Below, one piece after another: positions 1 to 9,404 of a stretch of 26,526 bases of DNA (the first letter of the stretch is position 1; each line of letters opens with the position of its first letter). The notes under the pieces were generated by a model. It saw nothing but the letters and a program-made list of their open reading frames with translations. It was not told where the DNA came from and did not search any database. The position numbers and the translations under genes were made by a program. This DNA is from Rhodococcus sp. IITR03 (GTDB taxonomy: Bacteria; Actinomycetota; Actinomycetes; Mycobacteriales; Mycobacteriaceae), in the NCBI GenBank assembly GCA_001017865.1, contig LATQ01000589.1:1-26526 (forward strand), in the 5' to 3' direction.

Positions 1-189
1 CAGGATCGGTTGTCAGGGGGTCAAAATTGAGATGCCATTCCGTGGTCAGTTTTCACGTGCCGTCGACACCCCAGGGTGGACCACGGCAGTCCAATATGCG
101 GAACGGCAAGGTTTGCAGCGATCGAGTCGTCCATCTTCTCCAACTCGCGCCAGAATCAGTTCGGTCTCACCGGGTGCGACGGCCGCATT
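1..189. other. Edge region, no gene recognised
   Basis: The stretch between the window edge and the reductase terminator has short open frames on both strands, but none shows a motif, a ribosome binding site or family resemblance I can name. It could hold the far end of a neighbouring gene that continues outside the window. Confidence 0.3.
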
Positions 190-232
190 GGTGCAGGAGA
201 CTGCCGCCCTGAGACGCGTAGTCTCCTGCACC
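190..232 (-). terminator. Hairpin terminator after the reductase gene
   Basis: A perfect 13-bp inverted repeat (GGTGCAGGAGACT at 190-202 and its complement at 220-232) encloses a 17-nt loop. It starts 15 nt past the reductase stop on the minus strand. There is no strong U tract, which is common for actinobacterial terminators. Confidence 0.6.
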
Positions 233-246
233 GTTATGAGGCGGGC

Positions 247-1206
247 TCAAATGTCGAGCACGAGGCGCGGGCAAGCGGCCCGCGAGACGCAGATGAACAT
301 GCTCTCGGTCGAGGCCCGCTCCTCTTCGGAGAGCAGACTGTCGCGGTGATCGACCGTGCCTCCAGGACGGGAACTTCGCATGTTCCGCATGTGCCTCTTT
401 GCAGGAGTACAGCACATGCACACCGGCGGCGTCGACAACGTCCAGGATCGACTGATCGACCGGAACCGTGAGCGTGAGCCCGCTCTGCGCAAGCTCCACT
501 TCGAAGGAGGTATGAAGAACTGGTTCGCCCTGTTCTTTGGGCGCGAAACGTTCCACGTGTAGAGCTCCGGAGGGCCACTCCGAGCTCGCCTCTTCGACAG
601 CACCGAGCAGTGCCTCGGGCCCGCAACAGTAGATCAGTGTGTCCTTCTGGGGCGTACCTAGAATGCTCGTCAGATCCAGCCTGCCCATCTCGTCCTGCGG
701 GGTCAGGTGAACACGGGATCCGTACCGCTCTTCCAGCGAGGCGTGGAAAGCCATCGAGGTGCGGCTGCGACTCCGTAGTGGAGGCTCCAGTCCGCACCAG
801 AGGCTTCTGCCTGTCCGATCATCGGCAAGATAGGGGTGATGCCGATGCCGCCGGCGATGAACACATAGCGTGGGGACGGCTCGAGCATGAAGTGGTTACG
901 CGGGCCCTGACATTCGACGAGCGCACCTTCATGGAGCTGCTCGTGAACAAACTCCGAGCCACCCCGACCCTCGAGCTCGTGCAGAACTGCGATTCGCCAC
1001 ACGTCCCGCGCCGACGGGTCGCCACACAGTGAGTACTGACGAGTGATCCCCGGCTGTAGGCGCAGGTCTGTGTGTGCGCCCGGCGTCCACGCAGGTAGCT
1101 GCTGACCGGACGGATCCTCGAGCTCGAGCATTACGACGCGGTCCGCGACAACTTCCCGGCGGGCCACGCGTAGATACAGCTCGCGCTCCTCGAGTGTGGT
1201 GTGCAC
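247..1206 (-). CDS. PDR/VanB-type ferredoxin-NAD(P)H oxidoreductase (frameshifted)
   Basis: This is the electron-transfer partner expected for a Rieske oxygenase: it takes electrons from NAD(P)H through a flavin to a 2Fe-2S centre. The corrected protein is about 320 residues, the usual length for the phthalate dioxygenase reductase/VanB family. Domains in order: FMN-binding barrel with RQYSLCG near residue 75; NAD-binding domain starting with IAGGIGITP and carrying YCCGPEALL; C-terminal plant-type 2Fe-2S domain with YSCKE-GTCGTCEVP and a final C in FICVSRA. Three single-base losses, near 760, 394 and 360, split it; the last two fall where GGG is expected in the cysteine loop region. The GTG at 1206 is taken as start. 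It is divergent from the Rieske oxygenase at 1503, with a promoter and operator at 1346-1394. The family is certain; the partner is inferred from position. Confidence 0.85.
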
Positions 1207-1345
1207 GATGGCCTACTTTCTCTCGTCAAGACTTTTGCCCGGCTGTGGCTGCACGACCAATAGGGCCAGACGGTTCGCCCATACCGGCTCCCACCCAGGC
1301 TGTACAGCGCCATGCCTGGCAGTCCCCATCGTGTGCGACCCACAC

Positions 1346-1394
1346 CGAACAGTGGCGTTCGATTACCGTGACAGGATTCCCGGGGTGGTGTCAA
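1346..1394 (-). promoter_or_regulatory. Promoter plus CGAAC-N6-GTTCG operator, reductase gene
   Basis: The operator palindrome is at 1346-1361, with agtggc as centre. On the minus strand a TTGACA box (1394-1389) lies 27 nt upstream of it, almost the 28-nt spacing seen at three other copies. No convincing -10 box is seen at the expected place (TCACGG with a 17-nt spacer), so the promoter part is weaker than the operator part. The same site could also influence the divergent Rieske gene. Confidence 0.7.
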
Positions 1395-1502
1395 CCTCTG
1401 CGGTTTGAACCAAGGATTTTCGTGATCACCGCGCTCGCTCGTGATAGATTCTGCACATATAGCGATCTAGAGAGTTCGCTTACGGAACAGTTGGAGGTGG
1501 CG

Positions 1503-2580
1503 GTGACCACAGTTGCGCCTAGCGCCAGACGGAAGACAGCGGGCTATCCGACCCAGTTTCCCCGGCAGCAGTGTATGTAGCCGGGCACAGTCAGGACTTC
1601 GGGCGGGAACTGACCCGCCGATGGATCCTTGGTGACCCGATCGTCTTCTATCGCCGCAACGACGATGTCCTTGTGGCATTGGTTGACCGGTGTATCCATC
1701 GGCAGCTTCCGCTGAGCCGAGGACGGCTCAAGGACGAAGGGATCGAGTGTGGCTACCACGGGATCCTGTTTGGGCACGACGGTCAGGCTCTACGCATTCC
1801 CGCTCAAGATCTGGTGCCACCGGCCTGCCGTGTGGGTACGTACCCGCTTGTCGAAAGCGGCGGCCTGGTGTGGATCTGGATGGGAGATGCTGACGCCGCC
1901 GACAAATCACTGATCCGGCTCATCCTTGGCTCACTGATCCAGAATGGACCGTCGTTCGCGGGACGCTGCACATGGACGCTCGAGCCCAGCTGATCAACGA
2001 GAACTTGCTGGATCTGTCCCATGTGTCCTTCTTGCATCCGGATTCCATCGGGTCAGATGATGTGGCTTCGGCGCCGGTGACCACCGACTTCGACGACCGC
2101 TCGGTGCGAGTTGTCCGGGAACAGAAGAACTCGACCTCCCCCCCGATCTTCGAGAAGGTCATGGGTCTGGTAGGCGCGATCGACCGAGTTCAGATCGCCG
2201 AGTGGTTCGCGCCGGGTTTTCACATCTCACATCTGACCGCGAAGCAGTCCGGCGAGCAAGAAGCAGAAACGTTCAGCCACAAGGCAATACATTGCATCAC
2301 TCCGGAACGAGAGGACAGCACCCACTACTTCTGGGCAGTGACACGCAACTACCGAACCGACGACGAGGAAGTCAGTCAGATCTGGGAAAAGGGGGCGCCC
2401 GGGGTCTTCACCCAGGACATCGAAGCAATGGAAGCAATCGAAGAAGTTCTCGCTGCCTACGCACCCGGATATCCGACCGAACTCAACATCAAGGTCGACG
2501 GCGGACCGCTGCGCGCTCGGCGCATCATTGAACAGCTTCTTGCCAAGGAGCAGGGTGCGGCCTCGAATGCCGGGGGATAG
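1503..2580 (+). CDS. VanA-type Rieske oxygenase, probable aromatic O-demethylase or hydroxylase (frameshifted)
   Basis: This is the terminal oxygenase of a two-component Rieske non-haem iron system. The corrected protein is about 359 residues, the size of vanillate/dicamba-type demethylases. The Rieske 2Fe-2S site is CIH followed by CGYH. The mononuclear iron site is DLSHVSFLH, the D-x2-H-x4-H pattern of the family. GTG at 1503 is chosen as start because GGAGGTGG lies just upstream and the residues YPTQFPRQQ continue into the conserved WYVAGHSQDF once a missing base near 1573 is restored. A second missing base near 1922 separates the Rieske domain from the catalytic domain; restoring it gives PWLTDPEWTVVRGTLH. 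It is first in an operon with an unknown gene, homogentisate dioxygenase and a hydrolase. VanA-type enzymes often remove methyl groups as formaldehyde, which suits the formaldehyde and formate genes downstream. The substrate is unknown. Confidence 0.85.
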
Positions 2581-2584
2581 AGCG

Positions 2585-3125
2585 ATGGCGGTCCCGGCCG
2601 TCGATGTCGATGTGGCTGATTCACTCCTGGGTGGCCACAACGATGTTGTCGGGTTCGCAGCCGACTACGTACCGGAGCACGCAACCATCGGCTACTGGTG
2701 GACCCTTGACGCGCCTCATTGAGGGTCCCGGATCGTCGAGGAAATCAGGTAGCATCTGGATCGGCGGAAGCGCCGGCCCAGTTCTGCTGATGATCAGTGA
2801 CGAAGGGCATGAGCAGTGGAACGAGCTCGTTCGGCTGCTGGGTGAGACAGTCACCGTCCACGCGGTTGACGTCGAGGCAGGTGAAGGCGCCGAAGCGCTT
2901 GCACTAGCGGTTCGCTCGACAGGCGCCACTGCTGTGGTCGCGCACGGTGAAGCAGTCGACTGGTTGCGGCACAGCGACCCTCGCGTGCTGGAGCTTCGGA
3001 CGGTCGTCATCACTGACGACCAGTTGGCACTTCCGGCAGGCACCGTCGCGGTACCACCGACCAGCGACCCGGTCCACTTGGCCGACAGTCTCCGAGATGC
3101 TCTTGGCCTGGCGATCGGAGGTTGA
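2585..3125 (+). CDS. Unidentified protein in the Rieske/hmgA operon (frameshifted)
   Basis: I do not recognise this gene. An ATG lies 5 nt after the Rieske stop, preceded by a GGGGGA stretch, so it is probably co-translated. Its first 45 residues (acidic, ending YWWTLDAPH) are in one frame. The rest, from about 2770 (GPVLLMISDEGHEQWNE onward to GLAIGG), is in a frame that needs two missing bases or one extra base around 2710-2760. The corrected product would be about 180 residues, soluble and acidic, without membrane segments or a signal peptide. The C-terminal part alternates hydrophobic strands and helices like a small alpha/beta fold. The operon position suggests a role near ring hydroxylation or cleavage, but no function is claimed. 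Confidence 0.5.
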
Positions 3126-3187
3126 TCGCTTCCGCCGTGGACGAACCCCGCGTAGCCGCCACTGGCAACAAACGAGAGGACTAGAAC

Positions 3188-4348
3188 ATGCCCTACTTTC
3201 AACGCGTCGGCGAGATACCGCGCCGACGTCATACCCAGTTTCGACAAGCGGATTCGTCGTTGTATCACGAAGAACTGGTTGGCGAGGAAGGGTTCAACGG
3301 AGACTCGGCCCTGCTGTATCACCGCCGGACACCAGGTGCCGTTCGGTCAGTTACGGCGGTCGGTCGCCCAGCCATCGCCCTCCTCGACAATCAGCCACTC
3401 CTACCGCGTCACCTGCGCTGTCACGACATCAAAGTAGGCGGCGATCCCGTCACTTCACGTACCCCGCTTCTGGGTAACAGCGACGTCTTGATGTCGTACG
3501 TTGCGGCCGACAGTCCTTCGCCGCTCTACCGCAACTGCGTCGGGGACGAGCTCATCTACGTCGAAGCCGGTTCGGCCGTGGTAGAAACCGTGTACGGCAA
3601 GCTCGAGGTGGGCCGCGGCGACTACGTTGTCATCCCCACGTCCGTGACGCATCGCTGGCTTCCTGCGGAATCCGAGCCGCTTCGTCTGTTGACCATCGAA
3701 GCACGTGGCCATGTGGGGCCGCCTGCCAGGTACCTGTCCGATCGAGGTCAATTCCTCGAGTCCGCGCCGTTCTGCGAACTTGATCTGAGAACACCTGAAG
3801 GGCCGCTGCTCGAAGAAGGCACCGACGTCGAAGTCTTGTACAAGCGGCGGTCTGGTTGGTCTCGCTACATCATGGCGTCGCATCCATTCGACGTCGTCGG
3901 CTGGTTCGGGTGCATGTATCCGTATGCGTTCAACATCTGGGATTTCTCACCGGTAACTGGATCACTGCATCGACCGCCGCCAGTTCACCAGACGTTCTCC
4001 GGGCCAAACTTCGTCATCTGCTCCTTCGTACCCCGGCTGTTCGACTACCACCCCGATGCCGTACCCACGCCACCGTGGCACGCGAACGTCGACTCCGACG
4101 AAGTGCTGTTCTACGCCGATGGTTCCTTTATGAGCCGCAAGGGTTCTGGGATCGAGCAGGGGTCAATATCACTTCACCCTGGTGGCTTCATCCACGGTCC
4201 GCATCCGGGCAGTGTCGAGGGCGCAATCGGGGTGAAGGCTACAGAAGAGACAGCTGTCATGCTCGATACCTTCGCACCGCTGCAGGTCGCCGTCGACGCG
4301 GGCGAGATCGAGGACACGGACTACGTGACAACCTGGCTGGAGCACTAA
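3188..4348 (+). CDS. hmgA: Homogentisate 1,2-dioxygenase
   Basis: This enzyme opens the ring of homogentisate to maleylacetoacetate using Fe(II) and O2 in the cytoplasm. The intact 386-residue product matches the shorter actinobacterial branch of the family. It has an N-terminal cupin-like half (for example GDELIYVEAGSAVVET near 119-133) and a catalytic half. Probable iron ligands are H298 and E305 in PPWHANVDSDEV and H336 in FIHGPHPG; H261 in SLHRPPPVHQ is a candidate catalytic base. A GAGAGGA ribosome site precedes the ATG. The next gene begins directly after its stop codon. It is one of the few uninterrupted genes here. A related hydroquinone-type substrate other than homogentisate cannot be excluded, but the acetoacetate-handling genes nearby favour homogentisate. 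Confidence 0.9.
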   Translation: MPYFQRVGEIPRRRHTQFRQADSSLYHEELVGEEGFNGDSALLYHRRTPGAVRSVTAVGRPAIALLDNQPLLPRHLRCHDIKVGGDPVTSRTPLLGNSDVLMSYVAADSPSPLYRNCVGDELIYVEAGSAVVETVYGKLEVGRGDYVVIPTSVTHRWLPAESEPLRLLTIEARGHVGPPARYLSDRGQFLESAPFCELDLRTPEGPLLEEGTDVEVLYKRRSGWSRYIMASHPFDVVGWFGCMYPYAFNIWDFSPVTGSLHRPPPVHQTFSGPNFVICSFVPRLFDYHPDAVPTPPWHANVDSDEVLFYADGSFMSRKGSGIEQGSISLHPGGFIHGPHPGSVEGAIGVKATEETAVMLDTFAPLQVAVDAGEIEDTDYVTTWLEH

Positions 4349-5514
4349 GTGGCAAAGCACGAGAAGGAACTGCTCGCTGTACCGATGCGCGATGTGACTT
4401 CGGCCGGCGAAGTCTATTCCGGCATCGCCCGACTCGCAGGACGGCTCTGGTGCGCACGGCACCGCGCAAACCCAGGCCGAAACGCCGAGGTCGCGGTGCT
4501 CGTGATGCATCCGTCATCGAACTTCCTCGGCCACTACGCCTTGGATGCGTGGGCGGACCGGGGCGTCGACGCCATCGCGATGACCACACGGTACCTCGGC
4601 AACGACTCGACTTTGCTGCTCGAGAACTGCGTTGTCGATGTCGGAACGGTCATCGCCCATCTCAGGGATGTCGAAGGCTACGAGAAGGTCGTCCTGATCG
4701 GAAACTCGGGCGGCGGCGGACTTTCCGCGCTCTATCAGGAGCAAGCCGAGAAGCCGACCATCACGTCCTCCCCGTGCGGTGGTGGACCGGACCTGACCCG
4801 CGCGGAGCTCTCGCCTGCTGACGCGCTGGTTATGCTGATGGCTCATCCGGGACGGGCGAACCTCCTTACCGAATGGCTCGACCCGGCGGTGGGCACTGAT
4901 GAGGACCCACTCGCCGCAGACCCCTTCAACCGAAATCCGGAACTGGACATGTTCGAGGAGGGCAACGGCCCCTCCTACGACGCCGAGTGGCTTGAGCGCT
5001 ATCGGTCCGCGCAACGCGCACGCGGCGACGCGATCACCGACTGGGTTGTCGAGCGCCTCGCAGAAGTCGATCGCCGTTCAGGAGGCAGAGCCGGCGACAT
5101 TCCGTTCACCGTCCAAGCGACGTGCGCAGATCCGCGGTTCCTCGATCTGAGGATCGACCCATCTGATCGTGAACGGGGGACCTTGTGGGGGGACGCGTAC
5201 ACCGCGAATCTGCAGCCTTCCACGCTGGGTCATCACACAAGTCTGCGGTCGTGGCTGTCACAGTGGTCGCTCCGGACATCACACGGAAACGGACCCGATC
5301 GCCTCACGCGGGTGTCGGTTCCGGTTCACGTCATCTACGGCACTGGTGACCAGGGATGTTTCCCGTCGCACGCGCGCGAACTCTACGATGCCGTACCGCA
5401 TGCGCGTAAGGAGCTGACCGCGATCCGCGGCGGCAAACATTACCTCAACGGGCAAACCGAGTTGACGGAGGAAATGGCAGAGCACCTGGTCGGTTGGTCG
5501 ATCGGGTCCTCTAG
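4349..5514 (+). CDS. Alpha/beta hydrolase
   Basis: A probable cytoplasmic hydrolase of about 389 residues. The nucleophile elbow is GNSGGG (serine in the G-x-S-x-G pattern, near residue 117). A later HVIYGTGDQGCFP segment looks like the acid-bearing strand, and GGKHYLNGQ supplies the likely catalytic histidine near residue 367. The GTG start abuts the hmgA stop, so translation is probably coupled. The open frame runs on to 5947, through a terminator hairpin and into the antiparallel FAH gene, which is implausible. A single missing base in the GGG near 5505 would bring the TAG at 5512-5514 into frame, so the gene is ended there. It may act on a ring-cleavage product or an ester substrate; the exact role is unknown. 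Confidence 0.75.
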
Positions 5515-5538
5515 CGGTCGCCGACTCAGCGATCCGAA

Positions 5539-5589
5539 ACCTCATGTGGAAGGGGCGGCGGCACAGCCGCTGCCCTTTCCACATGAGGT
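5539..5589. terminator. Strong bidirectional hairpin terminator between convergent operons
   Basis: Arms 5539-5561 and 5567-5589 form a 23-bp stem with two G-U pairs and a 5-nt loop. It sits between the hydrolase (plus) and the FAH-family gene (minus), where a shared terminator is expected. Its position also supports ending the hydrolase before it. Confidence 0.8.
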
Positions 5590-5754
5590 GAACTCGTCTC
5601 TGTATGTGCCGAGGAGACGAGTGCCGATGATGGTCGCTAACGGCCCATCGCGCGTCCCGGTCATCAGACGCCAATCGGGCCGCTGCATCGGCGATCTCGA
5701 TCCTGATGCTGCGGCCCGATTGGCTGACAGAACTAGAGGTTCAAAAGCGACGGG

Positions 5755-6736
5755 TCACGCCGCTCGGGCCACCATGTCCGGCCCGCGCGCCGCGAGTCGG
5801 TTTCGAAGGGTGCCCACACCAGCGACGTCGAGTTCGACGAGGTCACCAGGCTCGAGCTGTCGATCGAGTTCGACACCCGAGCCGAAGCCGACCGTTCCCG
5901 AGCCGATGACGTCTCCGGGGAGCAGGTCCTCCCCGAGCGAGACGTAGGCCAGTAGTTCCTCCACGGACCACAGTGTGTTCGAGGTGTTGCTCTTCGACCA
6001 GGACTCACCGTTCACGCGAACCTCGACGTCGATCGACCCGAGGTCGTCGAACTCGTCGATCGTGGCAATCCACGGTCCGATCGCGTTGGCAAAGTCCTTG
6101 CTCTTGGTTCCACCCATTCCGATGGCCATCTCGTTGACCTGACGATCGCGACCGCTGAAGTCGTTGAAGATGGTGATTCCGAACAGATAGTCTCGAGCCG
6201 ACTCCGGCGTGAGGTTCTGACCGCGGCGCCCCACCACGTATCCGAGCTCGAGCTCGTAATCCATCTGCTCCACGTAGGACGGGAACGGAACTTCCGCTTC
6301 GTGGCCGACGATGCCGGCGGTGGCGAGCTTGGCGTAGCCGGGAACGTTGAGCATCGCGTCGGGCGGCGTCGATTTCCACTTTCCAAAGAGGTTGTTGATA
6401 TGCCTAGGTAGGTCAACCCGTCACGAAGTACGGCCGGGTCGGCCGCCGGTAGCCAGGTCACGTCAGCCAGATCTGTCGACGCATCGTCTGCCCGGCTTTC
6501 GGTGGCGAGTTCGGCGGTCTCGAGCAAGACGTCACCGAGACTGATGGCCTCGGACATGCTTCCCGGAAGGCAGCGTTCGCCAGGCGACGCGCCGATTCGG
6601 GTTCTGCGTTGCGGCTCCGCAAGCGGAGCGCCTCGGCGCGGGCGAGATCGACGACTCGACCTTCCTCCGGAAGGACGCGGACCAGTCGCGCGACAGGACC
6701 GTCGGGCCCGGCAACAGAGATTCGTCCCAGTTTCAT
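5755..6736 (-). CDS. FAH-family hydrolase, probable fumarylacetoacetate hydrolase (frameshifted)
   Basis: FAH-fold enzymes cleave C-C bonds of acylpyruvates or fumarylacetoacetate; here the likely products are fumarate and acetoacetate. The corrected protein is about 327 residues. The catalytic C-terminal domain carries the family hallmarks in order: MDYELELGYVVG (metal-binding acidic residues), GITIFNDFSGRD, KSKDFANAIGPW and PGDVIGSGTVGFG. The N-terminal part starts MKLGRISVAGPDG. Two single-base losses, near 6565 and 6400, split it. The ATG at 6736 has a good GGAGTAG site. It follows acetoacetyl-CoA synthetase by 20 nt and is last in the minus operon. It is shorter than classical animal-type FAH (about 420 residues), so a fumarylpyruvate-type activity is possible; hmgA and the acetoacetate ligase favour fumarylacetoacetate or maleylacetoacetate. 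Confidence 0.85.
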
Positions 6737-6756
6737 TTACTACTCCTTTTCGGTAC

Positions 6757-8691
6757 TCACGGAACAGGTGTTCCACGTCTGGATGCCAGCGAGTCGCGGC
6801 CACGTTCGACAAGTTTGATCAATAGCTCGCTGTCGTCGACCGTTCCCAGGTCGACGACAGCGGCAAGGTTTTCGCCCTGGAGGACTCGCTTGACGGGAAC
6901 TTCCAGCTTCTTGCCGGTCCGCGTATGCGGTATGCCGGGGACTTCAATGATGGCGTCGGGTATGTGGCGTGGCGAAAGCTCACGTTTGATCCGATTGCGC
7001 ACTGATACCTCGACATCGGTGAATGCAGTGCCCTCCGCGAGCTGAACGAACAACGGCATGAAGTAGTCCTCACCGAGTTCGAGACCGACTATCAGCGCTT
7101 CCTTCACCTCGGGAATTGCCTCGACAACGGTGTAGATGTCACCAGGCCCCATCCGTACGCCCTGTCGATTGAGGGTGGAATCGGAGCGGCCGTGAATCAC
7201 CGAGGAACCGTCTTCGTCGAACTCGATGAAATCTCCGTGCCGCCAGATTCCAGGGAAGACATCGAAGTAGCTTGCATGGTAGCGACTGCCGTCGACGTCG
7301 TTCCAGAAGTGGAGAGGCATGGAAGGCATCGGTACGGTCACGACCAGTTCTCCACGCTCACCCACCACCGGCCGACCGTCCTCGTTCCACGCTTCGATCG
7401 ATGCACCCAGTGCCGGCGCCTGGATTCGACCCATGCGGACCGGAAGTTCGGGTACACCCCCTACGAAGATTGAGCACACGTCGGTTCCGCCGCTCATCGA
7501 AGCAAGCCAGACGTCGTCCAGGCGGTCGTACACCCACCTGAACCCGGAATCGGACAGCGGTGATCCGGTCACAAGCAGAGTACGTAGCTGGGGACTTCGG
7601 GCCGCAGATCCGCCTTCAAACAGGCATGCACATACCCGGCGCCCAGCCAACTACCTCCACGTCGTGTTCGGCAACCACCTCCCACAATCGCCCGACGCCA
7701 GGTGATGTGGGGCTTCCTTCGAACAGGACGGGCGTCGCACCGACGCCGAGACTGGAGACCAGCGTGTTCCATACCGCCCAGCTCGTGCTTCCGACGTTGA
7801 GGAACCTGGTTCCCACGCGCAGATCTACATGCAAACGAAGCATCTTCAGCTGCTCGAGCAGGACCCCGCCGTGACCGTGCACGATTCCCTTCGGGACACC
7901 AGTCGTGCCCGAGGAGAACAGGACCCACAGCGGGTGATCGAACGGAACATCGGAAAACTCCGGTGTCGCGTCGCCGCTCGTCGCCTCAGCCCATGACTGG
8001 AGAGGAATCGAGATCGATATCGACTCGCCGGGCCGTACGGCGTCGAGCCAGATTACCTGTTCAACAGAGGCAGGGCAGCAGCCACCGCCACGAAGTCGTC
8101 TCGGCTGTCCCGAATACGCCCGCCGTAGCTGTAGCCGTCCATGCCAAGAAGAACTTTGGGCTTCAACTGCTCGAGTCGCGACACAATCGCCGAGGCGCCG
8201 AACTCTGGGGAACAGATCGCCCACACGGCGCCTACTGCTGCGGATGCCAGAAGTCCGACGACCGCCTCGGCCCGGTTGGAGAGCACCGCGGCTACTCGGT
8301 CACCTGCGCACACTCCCATCGAGCGCAACGTCGAAGCCAGATTGGCGACCTCTCGGATCAGCTCGTCGCGTGTGACTGTGTGACCGATGTTGTCATCGTC
8401 GATCACAAGCAGTGCTTCCTCGGGTGCCCGACTGAGCAGATGTTGTGCATAGTTGACTGTTCGCCCAGGAAACCACTCACCACCGGGCATGTGGTCGGGT
8501 GCGGTCGGCCCCGTTGCCACCCCGCCCATGTCCACTTGCTCGAAATCGGCTAGCGCTTCCCAGAAGCTACCTGGGTTGGTGACCGACCAACGCCACAGGT
8601 CCAGGTAGCTCTCGGTCTCGTGCGGCTCGCCGAGGAAGCGCCGGAAGCGAGTCAGCTCATTGTGCTCAACGGATTCCGGGCTGGGCGCCAC
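6757..8691 (-). CDS. aacS: Acetoacetyl-CoA synthetase (frameshifted)
   Basis: Acetoacetate-CoA ligase activates acetoacetate with ATP and CoA. The corrected protein is about 645 residues, as expected for the family. The N-terminal part has the family-typical FWEALADFEQV, MPGGEWFPGRTVNYA and WAICSPEFG. The AMP-binding P-loop is LFSSGTTGVPKGIVHGHGG. Later come TGSPLSDSGFRW, SGGTDVCS, the hinge region GRSDSTLNRQGVR and the C-terminal catalytic lysine region TRTGKKLEVPVKR. Three single-base losses (near 8072, 7640 and 7591) split it; the last is in a C run. GTG at 8691 is taken as start, 19 nt after the cupin gene. Its pairing with hmgA and an FAH enzyme makes metabolic sense because that pathway ends in acetoacetate. 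Confidence 0.88.
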
Positions 8692-8710
8692 AAGATGTCA
8701 TCTGTCCTTG

Positions 8711-9283
8711 TCATCGGGCACCGGAGCCGAGGTCGAGTGGAGGGGTGCCGATCAACACGAACGCAACCTGCGCGGGCTCGTCGCCGCGATTCGCCCATGC
8801 GTGATTCGTCGCGCGCTGGATCACGACATCGCCCGGCCCGAGGCGGCTTTCGTCCTCATCGGTCAACAGTGAGATTTCACCGCTCAGCACAATGGCGTAA
8901 TCGAGCGATTCCGTGCGATGAAACCAGAAGTGCCGAGCGTTGCCCTCTGAGTCCTGGGAGTCACCGGACGGGAAGCTCCCGAACAGCTTCTCGATGGCTT
9001 CCGGGGAGTAGTCCGAGTCCGGTGGAAACGTTGCGATGCGGAGCACCGTGCCCCCGGTCTCCGGGAATCCGATCACGACGTCGGAGGGCGCCTCGTCGCA
9101 GTCTCCTTCGTGGCGTACTTCTCCTGGATGCGTCCTCCACGCGACGATGGCGGACAGTCCCGGAACATCAGGGGAAGTCCACACATTGGGGGTTGGACCG
9201 TCGCTGATTACGATCGATCGTCCTGCATCGTTGTGTCCGGTCACCACCCGTCTGTTCTGGCGGACTCCGCGATCGCTTGCCAT
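8711..9283 (-). CDS. Cupin-domain protein
   Basis: An intact single-domain protein of about 190 residues. The C-terminal cupin barrel shows HFWFHRTESLDYAIVLSGE, then SRLGPGDVVIQRATNHAWANRG: a metal-binding pattern of two histidines, an acidic residue and a final histidine, as in bacterial cupins fused to no other domain. ATG at 9283 is preferred over GTG at 9292 because AAGGAAG lies about 8 nt before it. It sits between the thiolase and acetoacetyl-CoA synthetase genes in the minus operon. Roles could include an isomerase or dioxygenase-like step or ligand sensing; none can be assigned from sequence alone. Confidence 0.8.
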   Translation of the reverse strand: MASDRGVRQNRRVVTGHNDAGRSIVISDGPTPNVWTSPDVPGLSAIVAWRTHPGEVRHEGDCDEAPSDVVIGFPETGGTVLRIATFPPDSDYSPEAIEKLFGSFPSGDSQDSEGNARHFWFHRTESLDYAIVLSGEISLLTDEDESRLGPGDVVIQRATNHAWANRGDEPAQVAFVLIGTPPLDLGSGAR

Positions 9284-9404
9284 CTTTCTCACTTCCTTAC
9301 ATCGGTGGACGGTGGTATCCGCATCGATTGGCGCCGCCCCTCCTTCTCGGCCGGCGTCTCAAATGGATGGGGTGTCGGATGCGGGGTCTACGAGACCGGC
9401 TGAC

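Noticed and set aside
1474..1488. GTTC-N7-GAAC inverted repeat before the Rieske gene
   Set aside because: Arms are only 4 bp, the order is reversed relative to the operator, and no promoter geometry matches; it may be chance.
2819..2832. Palindrome GAACGAGCTCGTTC resembling the operator
   Set aside because: It lies inside a coding region, has different arm order and spacing, and has no promoter-like boxes at the fixed distance.
2621..3322. Minus-strand frame of 233 codons
   Set aside because: Serine/arginine-rich shadow of the unidentified gene and the hmgA start; no ribosome site or motif.
3856..4821. Long plus-strand frame of 321 codons overlapping hmgA and the hydrolase
   Set aside because: Arginine-rich shadow frame; both overlapped genes have clear family motifs in other frames.
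5515..5947. Extension of the alpha/beta hydrolase frame to 5947
   Set aside because: It passes through a strong terminator hairpin and into the conserved antiparallel FAH gene; the extension is low-complexity and unlike a hydrolase domain.
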